Shown: piece by piece, positions 11,838-23,600 of the stretch
How the letters are laid out: each line of letters opens with the position of its first letter
Numbering within the stretch: position 1 is the stretch's first letter
DNA from: Pampus argenteus
Lineage: Eukaryota > Chordata > Actinopteri > Scombriformes > Stromateidae
Assembly (NCBI GenBank): GCA_036937835.1
Contig: CM072880.1
Coordinates: 11,600,501 to 11,664,500 of the forward strand
Reading direction: 5' to 3'
Length of the DNA: 64,000 nt
Program-made: the position numbers and the translations under genes
The notes under the pieces: model-generated
The model's database searches: none
Told to the model about the DNA's origin: nothing
Seen by the model: only the letters and a program-made list of their open reading frames with translations

Positions 11838-11955
11838 TGGTGATATAGCACCTGTCAGGTCATTTGCAGTGGAGTAAAAGGACTGCGCGTCAAACTGTTA
11901 GACTGTCAGAGGACAACCTGAAGAATATTTTTTAAAGTTTGTAGAGAGATAAGTC

Positions 11956-13659
11956 ATGGTAAGTCTGTTCAGAATTTATTAGTGTGGTGAAAATGTCATA
12001 CAACTATTATCATTTAAATTAAGGAACGATAAGAGGTTTGTTTCTCGGAGTGAATGTAACCACTCACTGCACGTTAAGTTTATTTAGTTTAGAGATTATT
12101 TCAATTTATACTTTATTTGATACAGTGCAGATTGATTTTATTTTATTATTTTTTTTATTTTGTTACAAGCTAGAGTCAAGCTCACAGTTTACAGACACAT
12201 ACTATATCAATAATTATTGGCCTAAAATAATAATTAATTTTCATTTATGGTTTGCCATATTTCGTTTTACTATACTCTTCATGGTATGATTCGTCTTGTG
12301 CCCACGCAGATCTGTATTTACCACTTTAAAACATTATATGGTAACGGGTAAAATATTTTCTAGCCTTCAAGAAAACAAAACAAAACTCTAAAACAGGCAT
12401 TTTATCGTGATTTTGTGGTTTAATCAACTAAATCATATTCTTAGAAACCGAATCCTCCATCATTTGATATTAAATGGATGGTCTTACTTAATAAACTGCC
12501 TTAATCTTAGAAAGTTAAGATATACAGATGGTGAAGCATAGACATTGTGTGGCGGGGTAGTAGTTTGGTTGGGTAGTTTAATCTATAAAGGTGCATCTAA
12601 ATTTATGAGATCTCATGCTTTATATGTGAAATCTGAATCTATTAACTATAGATGTCAGATAAATGTAGTGGAGTAAAAAAAATAAGTTGTATAAAATAAA
12701 AACCATTAATCTGCCACTTGACATCTTTAAGCACTAATCACTAATGCTCCCATACGTCCTTCTGCCTTTTTTTTCTGGTCTCTTCTTCTGTATGTTATAT
12801 GTGTGACTTTTGCTTTCTATTTGTATGTTGTATATTAAAAAAAAAAAAAAAAAAAAAAAGCTAAATTAAATCCCATTCTGTTTCCAAACCCCAACAGATG
12901 TCTGATTCCAGGGTATCCTCTGTCATCCAGGAGTGGGTGAGCTCATACCCGGGTCAACCCCACACCCATACCCACACCCAGACCCTGACCCCTACCACTT
13001 CCAACTTGGTTGGCTCGGCCAATCAGCTGGCTCCAATTGATATGATCTCGTACAGCCAGTGTCAGGGAATGGTGAGGGGGGGCGGTGAAGACAGAGCGGC
13101 TGAGCAGATGATGGGAATGTCGTACCTGCCATACACGTCGTCCTGTCTCAGTAACTCCTCGAGCTCAGGGAGCACAAACCACCACCAGAGTCACAGCAAC
13201 ACTCAGCAGGTGAGAGAGAAATGTTCAGTTAGCGGATAATAAATAAAAAAAAGGTCATTTTTACACGTTTTCTGAGAGTAACAATATAATTAAAGTAAAA
13301 TTTCATCCTTCTTCCCCACAACTTAAACATATATATCATATTCTGACCTGCAGGACTACTCTCCCTTCCTCCTGCCAAACCCGCGGGCCCCAGTGACCAA
13401 AAGGAGCATCAGCAAGGACAGTGTCGAGTACCGCCTGCGCCGCGAGAGGAACAACATTGCAGTGAGAAAGAGCCGGGATAAGGCCCGCAGGAGGATCCTG
13501 CAGACCCAGCAGAGGGCCATGCAGCTGCAGGAGGAAAACCATAAGCTGCAGATGCGGATAGGGCAGCTAACACAAGAGCTGGACACTCTCAAACACATCC
13601 TCTCCCAGCGGCACCAGCAGGAAACTGAGGATGGATCAGCAGGGGAGTCTACTCTCTGA
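11956..13659 (+). CDS. cebp1/cebpe: C/EBP-family bZIP transcription factor (C/EBP-epsilon / C/EBP1 type)
   Basis: Three exons: 11956-11958 (the ATG, at the very end of a mostly untranslated exon), 12898-13209 and 13354-13659. These give about 206 aa, or 205 if translation starts at the second ATG at 12898. Residues 133-152 form the C/EBP basic region (RRERNNIAVRKSRDKARRR), followed by a leucine zipper to about 188 (ILQTQQ, then QLTQELDTLKHIL). RRRILQTQQ and QLTQELDTL resemble C/EBP-epsilon more than alpha or beta, and the coding region is split by an intron as in CEBPE, unlike the intronless alpha, beta and delta genes. The N-terminal part is Ser/Thr/His/Gln-rich and shorter than in CEBPE (281 aa). 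The family binds CCAAT-box-type sites as dimers in the nucleus; C/EBP-epsilon and zebrafish c/ebp1 act in granulocyte differentiation. Placement beside ngdn and slc22a17 supports a CEBPE relative. Confidence 0.9.
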
Positions 13660-15391
13660 ACACAGCCAAGAAGCACATGTTTACCTGGTATTTACATCTA
13701 ATTATAGGGAGCAGATTCATCATTAGTATGTGTAGTCAGACTCCAAGACTCAAACCCAAAGGTACCCTGGTTGATTTACCAAATAGTCACCAATAAGGCA
13801 AACATTTGTGATAAATTAGGAAATAAAAAAGTCACTTAAAGAAATCCAGAATGACTGAGTCAAGAGCAGCCGGTCAGATGTTTCACTTTTCATCTAGGAG
13901 GTTTCTTTAAGCCATTCTCAGCCCTTCAGAGATTATCACAGACATACATCACATATAGAGGTACAGTTGAGAGTGAATTATTTGTTAAAATGTAATGGCA
14001 GGTATATGCTGAAGCTGGTTAATTATAGTTTCATATTGTAAAATTGTGAAAAGAAAAAGAAATAAAAGCACAACATACTAGTAAGACTGTAGCTACCACT
14101 GAGGTCATGTCATCATTCTACAGATGTCTGCTCTCCCCTTAGTCACCATTCCTACGCCTGTCAAGTTTTCTGTTCAGGTACTGATTACTGTGGCAGATTT
14201 AACACTTGAAATCTGCAGCATTTTTGAAACAATTTGGTTTGTTTTTTTTCTAGCCAATGACTGTGGATTTAGTTGGCCAAAATGATGACAATTTGGGTGA
14301 AAGCTAAACTAAAATGTTTTCAGTTAATTTTTTTTTTTTCAAAAGAAAACTTGATGTTTTTAGTCCGGAATAGATATTTTTTCTACCATTACCTGTAACT
14401 ACACTAAATAATGTACCCTTGCCTTTGGAAACAATGCTATCTTACTACTGTAAGCACATAAAGAGACCATTAAATCCATTCCTTACACTGTAACTCTTTT
14501 GTTGTTGTTTGCTAAAAGGCCGAGCACACTGCTTCAACATGTGGAGAAAGCAAAAGCTTGACAGACAGACATGCCCTAGTTAGTTATGATTGCTAAGCTG
14601 GTGTCAGAGTTCATGTCAATTTTTTTGAAATTTTACATTTTTGGGTTTACAACTGAATTGGGATCTTCATGTAGAAAAATGCCCGAATAACAGTTATATG
14701 AGTCAATAAAATGTAAAAGTTTATGTTTGGTATTTTTCTGGGTGAGGGGGGGAATTACTACCGACTTTGATATTTCTGAAACTGTGACTACGGCATGGCA
14801 TAATGGCGCTTTAAATAAATAAAGTAAGCACCTGAGCCGTATACTGTAGGAAAACATGTGGTGGATATGACTGTACAGCATCTACCTTAGGCAAGTGGCT
14901 GAATCTGTAAATAAATAAGTCTGTAAGCAGGCTTAAAACAGCAGGATTTTAAGAAGAATGTGTTGTACTGTAGATCTAAAAATCCAAAATATTGGACAAA
15001 TAAGCCTAGAAACAAAAAGTTCAAGCTGCAAACTTCAATTTAGCAAATTCTAAATGAACATTAATTATGGTTCTTGAATGCAGCACATGCGTATAGACTA
15101 GTCTAATCATCTACCTGATACTTCTAGTCACTGTCAGAGATGATTGGAAGTGTTGTTGCCCAACAGTGTTACACAACAACTTGTGGTTTGTAGGGGATTC
15201 AATGAAATCTAAGTGTCTCTCTCTCTCTGTATACTCTTATCTGTATGGGATTACTTGAAAAGATTTTGACACAGTTTTAGAAATGTAAAGATACAATCTT
15301 TCATCTTATCAATGTGTTTTAGATAAACTTACAGTAATACACTGTTGAACAGATACTTTGTTTATTATACTATATTATTTTCTTCAATAAA
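13660..15391 (+). other. Probable 3' UTR of the C/EBP gene
   Basis: AT-rich noncoding sequence without further exons. AATAAA motifs occur at about 13822, 14059, 14815 and 15386. The last, followed by TTGCTTGTGCC, is a reasonable distal end. Which site is used cannot be told from sequence. Confidence 0.5.
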
Positions 15392-15942
15392 AAAAACAAT
15401 TGCTTGTGCCTATATTTTAATGAAACAATGGTCTTTTATATCTATCAATTCCTTATATATAAAAAACTAATTCTAATTTAACATTAAAATATATACACAG
15501 AATATTTAAACATGCCTTTGGTTATTAAAGCAACTTCAGTGCTTCCTCATATTAGCCTTTACAAATGTAACACCACCACTCCAGCTTTCATTGCAGCACA
15601 CTGTCTCATAGACAGTGGTGTGATATAACCTCAGTATCAATTATCCTTCATCGGGGAACACGGCGTGCACCTGCCACATTATTTACCATAAGTTGTCTAC
15701 CCACAGAAACGGACGTCATGCCATGGACCGTTGTTCACCAGCGGTTTCCCTTTGTGGGATGGGCAAGATTTCAACACAGGGGAGGACGGAGATGAGGAGC
15801 GCAGAGATAGTATCAGTATGTCGGGCTGCCAGGGCCTTCCTGTGGCTGTGATGCTACTGAAGGGACACAGAGATAGGAGACAGAGGGGAGGGGGTTGGGG
15901 TAGCATGTATAACTTTGCCCAAAACAATTGTTGCATCATATT

Positions 15943-15974
15943 TTATATATATATATATATGTGTGTGTGTGTGG

Positions 15975-16005
<31 letters not shown>
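15943..16005. repeat. (AT)n(GT)n(AT)n compound microsatellite
   Basis: A symmetrical block: AT repeats, then GT repeats with one GGG interruption, then AT repeats again. Confidence 0.9.
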
Positions 16006-16007
<2 letters not shown>

Positions 16008-16828
16008 ATTATATAATTATATTATGTTTTATGCGACTTTGGTAATTATTTTACAAAGCAGAGTGAAAGTGTGATACCGGTTACTTACTGCCTGTCATGT
16101 ATTGAGCAGCACATAATGACTTCTTGTGTTATCATGTCTGTTGAAATGTCCCACAGCGTTGTGTGGGGCAATATGTGGTCCCAGGACTGCAACATCTCCA
16201 CAGAGTGAAGAAAGACTGTGTTTCACCTAATCCCTAGCAAGTTACTCAACAGCAAGCAGACTATATGAGCCCCACCACAAAGCAGCTCCAATCGTATAGC
16301 TGCTGTCAATTAAAGATATTTTTTATTTTTTTTGATGATAGTAGCCGAGGACCCATCAATACAGCTGGAGCAGAGACTGACTCAACATACACACTGCACA
16401 AGATCAAGTCCAAATATGGGGAACGCAAACTTTTTACCCTTATTTCAGCACTTCCGCAGTCCACAAATACATTTACACTTGTTCACAACTAGAGGCAGAT
16501 CAGTAGAGCCACACATTCAGACATCTGGGTTTCTTTTGTTTCAGGTTTCCACCGTTCTTTCAAAAACTTTTTCCGGTGATAATACCAATATAATCGAAAT
16601 GAAAGGATTCTGTGGTGGAGGACAGTCTGTTGTAGTGTAAGGTGCTTTTCATCCCGTGGAAGAGTTTGATTTCTCTCTTAAGAGAGCATTTTTTTTCTTA
16701 TCTTTATGTCTATCATTGTTTGTTTTTATACAGTGATGATTTGGTGATTTGAAAACCCCACAAAAGTTCATCATCTGTAATGTGTAGATGTTATCTTGGT
16801 ATTGAGACAGGAAGTGACAGCCATCGTC

Positions 16829-16842
16829 ACACAAACAAACAC

Positions 16843-16909
<67 letters not shown>
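16829..16909. repeat. CA microsatellite
   Basis: About 80 bases of nearly pure CA with AAAC interruptions, the longest CA run in the window. Confidence 0.95.
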
Positions 16910-16912
<3 letters not shown>

Positions 16913-18419
16913 TGTAGCGGCAGAAGACGAAATTAAATTATCAGATGAATACGGTGTTTTGTATGAAATTTAATGTCAGTGTTACCACTTTATGATCCTA
17001 TGTGACGTATGAATAAAGTTTTCTTGGGTGTGCAACATTCAAATTTACAACAATGTCTGTGCTGCCCATGTGGAGCCTCTTCTGGCTACACCACCAACGG
17101 TGCCATCAAGTGTACCATGACAGTCATTACCACATAAAAAGTTACTACTTTAAACTTGATGAGGTATGGACAGTATTGACATATTATATTCCTTCTCTGA
17201 TTAAAAAAAGAACAATATGTGAAGAGAAGATGATGCATATTTGCCATAAACCTGAAATAGGATGATGTTACTGTACATGATGTGTCAATTTAATATGGTA
17301 TTTCACTATATCCTACCTAGAAACAGCATAGAGACAATGTGTAGTGTAGAGTAAGGGAGACCAGGTATGGTTGTAACACTTTTTGCTTCAGCACCTGTAA
17401 CTCAATTTGAATTTTTGTGTTCAATTGGACCAATTAGACCAAAAAAACAGAGGCCCCACCATGTGATATGCTAACTATTTAATCGAATGTAAGTCATATG
17501 GTTTTATGTACAATAGTTTAAGACAAAAAATATACTTTCTTCCCCTCAAAATCAGTTTTTTGTCTATAGAACCTGCCTGCGGCTGTTTAAAGCCTTGACA
17601 ACCACCATGTGGGATCAGGGAGGAAGTGGGTAAACACTGAAATGATCCTATCTTATCCCTGATTGGTGGTGTTACAACACATAATATCTGTGGTACAGAA
17701 TTAGCAGTGTCATTCTGTAGTAATAGTACTGGTGTGAATTAAACGGTTGCTGATTTTTATTTTTTATTTTTGCCTCCAGAGACAACAGACAATCTAAAAT
17801 ACTTACTGTTACTTGTTTTTATACTCAGGAGAAAACAAGCCCCTGTCAGTCTGGACCATGGAGGTATAGTGTCTTAATCCTCAGCAGCCTGTGATTTATA
17901 GCGCCCTCATGTGGCAGGACTGCAAGCAGGCTTTCTGTAACAGAGAGAGGACTAACAACAGATGTCTCACTCTGCCTCTGATTCTGTGTGTTTCCTCTGT
18001 TTTACCATTTGACTCCTCCTTTTTTAAACAAAAGTACCTAAATTGACACATATTAAAATGGCTACACACAGGTGGTTGGGAGAGAAAGATAACTCTTCAT
18101 TTAAAGTTACATTTAAAGTTATTTGACTATAACTGGAGCATAAACGGAAGAAGATGAAGAAATAAGACAATACAACAACAACAGAAGGCCATAAACATAA
18201 ACAATGGCGTGTTAAGTTACACTAAATTCTGCTTCTCTTGACCATAGAAATATAATTTTAATAATCATTTAATAAAATGTTGATATAACGTAATATTATA
18301 TAGTCTATGTTGGTTATCAACAAATTGTAAGCAAAACCTCGTGGTGGAAAGTATGAAATTAAAGATCATTATATCAAAATAATTTAAAAAAATGCAGAGT
18401 GATTGTTCTTCTCATTATA

Positions 18420-18767
18420 CACGATCTTTGGCAGCAGTGACACGAGGCGACGTCGTCACCGTCGACTTCAGCCGATTGTTGTCGAGTTCAGCCGACGGAG
18501 CGGACTGTTCTTGAATGAGCCTCTCGCCCCTTTAAACAAGCGTCTCTCAATGCAGCTTTCCAGCCGCTCTTTGTCCGCGACCGGCTGACTGACGACGCGT
18601 TTCCCTTTAAGATGATGTCGGACACAATTGTGCGTTATTTAATTATTTCGTGTAACGTCGGCAGGCAGAAACGTGGACTAAACAATAACGTTACAAAGCA
18701 GCGACGGTAGAAGAGGAGACCTGCTCTGAGAGTGTAGCCCGGCGGGCATCATCACGGAGGGTCCGCT
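18420..18767 (+). promoter_or_regulatory. slc22a17: CpG-rich promoter and noncoding first exon of slc22a17
   Basis: CpG density rises sharply here against AT-rich surroundings (for example GAGGCGACGTCGTCACCGTC). Two copies of GTCGASTTCAGCCGA sit 20 bp apart at 18461 and 18481. A good splice donor (GTCCGCT then GTAAGT) at 18768 would end an untranslated exon that joins the acceptor at 20543. An alternative donor, GTGAGT, at about 19066 could serve a second leader exon. The start site itself is not visible, and there is no clear TATA box. Confidence 0.55.
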
Positions 18768-18786
18768 GTAAGTCCGGTTGTCCTTG

Positions 18787-18811
18787 TGTGTGTTTGTGTG
18801 TGTGTGTGTGT
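18787..18811. repeat. GT microsatellite in slc22a17 intron 1
   Basis: GT run with TTTG interruption immediately 3' of the first-exon donor. A second short GT run lies at 19114-19131. Confidence 0.8.
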
Positions 18812-19183
18812 CAAAGGCAGCTCTGGTGTTTATCACAGGCAACAAGAAGAACAACAACAACTACAACAACAACAACACTTCTCCGGGACAGAAATGTCTC
18901 TTCATGTTGGACTAGCAGACAAAGCAGACTGGCATCGAGGCGCAGATACGGTGAATGCGGTCAAAGTCTCTACAGCCTCCTCTCACCACGCGATGTTTTG
19001 GATGTTTGGATGTTTGGACAACGAGCAGTAGTATCTCAGCACACGTATAGGAGTATTTTAAAGGGGTGAGTAGCACATCTGGTTTTAAAGACAGGCAGAC
19101 ATTGTAATAGCAGGTGTGTGTGTGTGTGTGTCCTCACCCTCCCTGTATCAATATTTGTACTCTCTTCACACTGCAGCCTTCTT

Positions 19184-19184
19184 A

Positions 19185-19219
<35 letters not shown>

Positions 19220-19222
19220 ATA
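19184..19222. repeat. TATATG hexanucleotide repeat
   Basis: Several tandem TATATG units inside the first intron of slc22a17. Confidence 0.85.
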
Positions 19223-19639
19223 CACGTGACTGTAAGGACTTCCACACAGGGCCAGTCTGCCCTGCTGTGTGTTACATTCCCTCCACGTCCTTTCCCCCCC
19301 TCTTCATCGTGTAAAAAGCTCTTATGTAACCCTGTGGGATTCCTTGTTGAGACTTCCTGGCCCTGTGCAAAGGAAACACAGCAACACTGGCTGCTGGCGG
19401 AGCAGCATCTGAGGAAAAGCACAGGCTGGAAAACACAGAGAGGTTCAGGGCTCCCTGTGCAAAAGCAGCCGTGCATCAGACTGTTTTGCTGTCTCTCAAT
19501 GCACATGTAAAGGCAGTGTTATAGAAAACACTTTACTTTAGTCTCTTTTCATATTGTGAATGTAGACATGTATGGCTTGGGAATCACTATAAGGCCTAGA
19601 AAGCTTCATTATTAGACTAGAAATAATAATTAATGGTTT

Positions 19640-19860
19640 TAAAATGCTAACTATATAAAAAAAAGTCAATTGGTATGAATTGGAGATACAACTAACAATT
19701 ATTTTCATGATCAATTCATTGTTTTGTATATAAAAAAAAGGCCTGTTAAGCCTTGTTTTGTCCAATCAACACTTTTTTGAAAGCTCAAATGATTATGATG
19801 ATCAATTATCAAAATCAATGCTGAATAGTTTTCTATTGATTAGCTAATCAATTGGTGTTT
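19640..19860. repeat. Dispersed fish repeat fragment (TAATCGATTAATCG-type family)
   Basis: ACAACTAACAATTATTTTCATGATCAATT at one end and TGATTAGCTAATCAATTGGTG at the other match the ends of a common non-autonomous fish repeat whose termini read like nested ATTAATCGATTAATCG. The internal part is decayed. Related fragments lie in the 57-60 kb intron. Confidence 0.6.
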
Positions 19861-20602
19861 CAACTCAAGAGTGAATTGTGTTACGCACGTTTGAGTCCAC
19901 ACTTACTGAGAGTGGAAGATTGTCTCCTTTAACACAAGTGTTCAGTTTCAGTTTCAGTTTTAGTGTGTGGATGCACAGAATTAGATTATGTAAATGATCT
20001 GCTTCTGTGTCCTGTTCTCTAGTTTAGTAGGTATGATCGGACACATGTGTGTTCAGTATTTAACATAGTGTAGCCTTACTGTCAAATGACTCAACGTGCG
20101 CCTTCTTCCTCTGGAATTGTGTGGTGCTACTGTGAACTTTCACATCAGTGTCACTGTGAAGATGACCCTCAGACTGTGGTCCAGCAGCAGCACGTGGTCC
20201 GGGCCGTCTGGCCAACAACAACTGGAGCACCCCAGTTCACAAACGTTTGTTTTAGTCTTTATCATGTACATTAAAATAGGGAATGTAATGCTACTACATC
20301 TTATAAGTAAACCTGTTAAGAGTTTCTGTAAATACTTCTTTTGAAACCTCGGTTATGCTCTCATCTCTTGTCATTCCTTATAATAATAGCAATACTAATA
20401 AATAATGATATATAATAATAATGTATTTTGATGACACATGAATCATTTCAGCACAGTTTTTTATTCGGCCACTATATATCATTCTTGTATTAAGTGAGTG
20501 TTTGAACTAGGATTAAATGCTGTGTAACTCTTTTCTCCCACAGAGCTTTCGCACACCTCTCCCGCTCTATCACCACAACCTCCACCTTTAACCTCCTCCA
20601 TC

Positions 20603-23600
20603 ATGACAACACCAGACTCTCCTCCTCTGGTCTCCCCTTCCCCGTGCCCTGCCCCACCTCCATCCCTCCCATCCTCTCCTGTGCCTTCCTCCCCAGCACC
20701 TTCCTCTTCCTCCCTCCCTGCTCCGCCCTCGCTGCCTCCCACAGGTGAGGTGATGGTGCTGGCTCTGGGCAGGAAGAAGCAGAGGGTGCTGATCGCTCTC
20801 TCCATTCTGCCCAACCTCTTCCTGGCCTTCCTGCTCTCTTCCGACCCCCTCATCACCCTATCCTCACCCCACCACTGCCACCTGCCGGGGCCGCTGCCAT
20901 CGCCCGAGGTGCTGAATGCCTCCCTGCCTTGGGAGAAGGGGGAGCGGCCCAAGGACAGCGGGGGCCTGTCCCAGTGTAAGCAGTATGTCAACGGCAGCCA
21001 GTCGCCTGTGGTGGACTGCGAGGCCGGCTGGGACTACAACGTCACAGAAGGGCTGAGGAACAACATTGTTACTGAGGTAAAGCTCTTCTCTGGGAGCAAC
21101 TTGAGCTCTTTAATTATGATCCTGGCCTGGTTCGTTGTTTAGCTTTCTGTGGGAAGGCAACCGTTTTTGTTTATGTGTGGATTTAGGGCTTTTAATGCTG
21201 AAATGGGGTTTCTTTTTTTATCCGGTATTTATTCACAGGATAGTCTTGCTGAGTATGCAGTCTCCCTTTTTTGCAATAGCCTGCTAAAATTAAATACAGC
21301 TGCACATGTTTGTACCAAAAAATTAAATGAAGCCTTAAAGGACCAAACTGCCAATTAACTAACATAAGATGGCTATTATGTTTCCAAAGCACAATGCATA
21401 CAACATCCATTTGCACTTGTAATAAATCCTCAATCCTCATAATTCTTCATTTTTGCTCAGATGTGTTATGTCTGTGTGAGGAGAGGAGTTGTTGTGAAAA
21501 CTCTCCTTTGCTTCCTTGATGGTGCTTTTAAGAAATCTCCAATGTCAGAGCGTCTGAAACCATTTCATACACAAACCTCCTGCTTGATGTAGGTTAATAA
21601 ATGTGTGTGGCACCTGGGTATGTGGGAGTTATTGCTATGAGACTGCTGCCACAGGTTAATCCCAGTACAATATGATGCTGTTGTTCTGCACACACCACTG
21701 CTAAATCCGAAAATGACACATAACTTGTCATTTACAAAAAAAAACAAACCAAAACAAACAAACTATATTTTAGTTCTAGTGTCACATGCTCACCCACTCA
21801 TTCCGTGTCTCTTTCTTCTGTTTAACTTGTCAGGGAGTCGTTAAATGAAATCCCCAAACCTAAGAGGAATATAACATTTCAGAGATATCTGAGACATCTC
21901 TGAAATGTCAAGAGGTTGGAACTTCATTAACAAAAGAAGAATATCTGGACACAACCAGATTACTAATTAAGAGAGAGAACCAAAGTGAATAGAAATGTGC
22001 AGTGTGCAGATAGAACTGCAAAAACACACTTTTAAATCTCACAAGAAAAACAAGAGAACAAAAGGTTTAGGGAACCATCTCGCTCATTAAAAAAGCAACA
22101 TGGAAGCTATTGAAGATATATTTTGTAGATACTTGCTGTGATGCGTTCAGTGCACTGTTACATGATAGTATATATAGTGTGTGTGCGGATTTTGATTAGC
22201 ACAGACACTGCTGAAGATCGTGGGGAAAAAACATTGTTGGATTTCACTGTTAGACCTTTTGGGTTTGTCTTGTTAACAGTAAATGTCAGAGTCTTACCAG
22301 CTGCACACAGCTTTCCGCTCAGACTGGTCTGTCTGTGGCCTGCGTGTCTGTTTTTATTTCTGTGCCTAGTGATGTGGGAGCCACACCCAGCCCTTCAGTC
22401 CATGGCATTAGGGCAGTTCACTGGCTACACCAGATACACAAACGCTGCCAAGGGAAGCATTTAACAGGAGCATGTTCCCAAATACATTTGTATAGACGTA
22501 GATCAAGTTAGTACAGTTTCCTCCATTCTTTATTTCACATACTGAGACTGACATATTTTGGCTCTTAAGTCAGGTTCAGCTTTTTTTTTTGCTGTCATGA
22601 TGATCTGTTCCCCCAGTGCTGCTTTGCTGAGCTGGCAGTCTGCTGAGCAGGAAGCAGGGAGGCCTCTGATCAGCTCTGCCTCTGCTGCTGATCAATAAAT
22701 AGTGTGTCACTTCACTAGAGGCAAACTCTACTTGACATCTCTATGTGGATCTATGGACCAATGTACAGACCAGTTTATATCCTGACACAGTGGAAACATA
22801 TTTTAACACAGTTCTCACAGACAAGCTCGTCTTGTCTGATATGATTTAGTAAAGTCTCAGTTGAATTCATCACACAGTAGCAGCAAAACCAAGTTCCAAC
22901 AATTCAAATGACCTGGAGACAAAAATGTATTCATTCATTCCTTTCAGAAGACTCAAACCTGTTGGTGCCTGATTCTCATCCACAAAACCAGTCGGCAGAG
23001 TTTATGAACTTGTTTTTGCGCATTTTTCCCCTCCTGTTGTCTGAAGCATTCCACCCGTATGAGCTGCTATGCTGCCCTTTACCTGGCAAGTGTGCAGGGT
23101 TGTGGCTCATGTGTTCCAGCAGTAGGATGACGGATATAATGTGACAAGCTTTTATATTTCTGTGCATGAGCTGTAATTATGCAAGGCCCCTTTTTTTTTT
23201 TTTTTTTTTTTATCAGCGGCCCTCAGCTCTGCCTCTCTCTCTCTCTGGATCATTTAAATCATTCTGCATTCAGCGACGAGCACACAGCGTCATTAGCAGA
23301 GCTCAGCTGTTAATGCAAACCAGTGGGTCGGCATAATGTGATTAAAACTCAGATCTGAGAGCAGATATCTGTTTTTTATCAACAGACGTGTTACCAGACT
23401 GTCCTTTTCGTGTAATACTGCTGTTAGTACTCCAACTGCCCCCTGACTGTCATATACCGATACACATACAGTAATATTATGTGGTTATCTTCCTGTTTAA
23501 TGGGTCCTGTAGGCTTTAGCCTGCATCGTTCTCTCAGCCTATGATCCAGCTATGTTTACACCTGGGACTGCATTTAGTAAGGAGTAAGGATTCAATATCT

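Larger units (their letters stand above)
15392..18400. other. Intergenic region, C/EBP gene to slc22a17
   Basis: No exon is supported. It holds the two microsatellites listed separately and, at about 17350-17420, a GGGAGACCAGGTATGGTTG stretch that resembles a dispersed fish repeat. The remainder is unremarkable AT-rich sequence. Confidence 0.5.

Noticed and set aside
13336..13676. Minus-strand frames opposite the bZIP exon
   Set aside because: The plus strand encodes an unmistakable C/EBP bZIP with correct splice sites, so these are antisense shadows.
20479..20991. 170-codon minus-strand frame opposite the first slc22a17 coding exon
   Set aside because: It is the Gly/Glu-rich shadow of a Pro/Ser-rich GC-rich coding exon and has no family resemblance.
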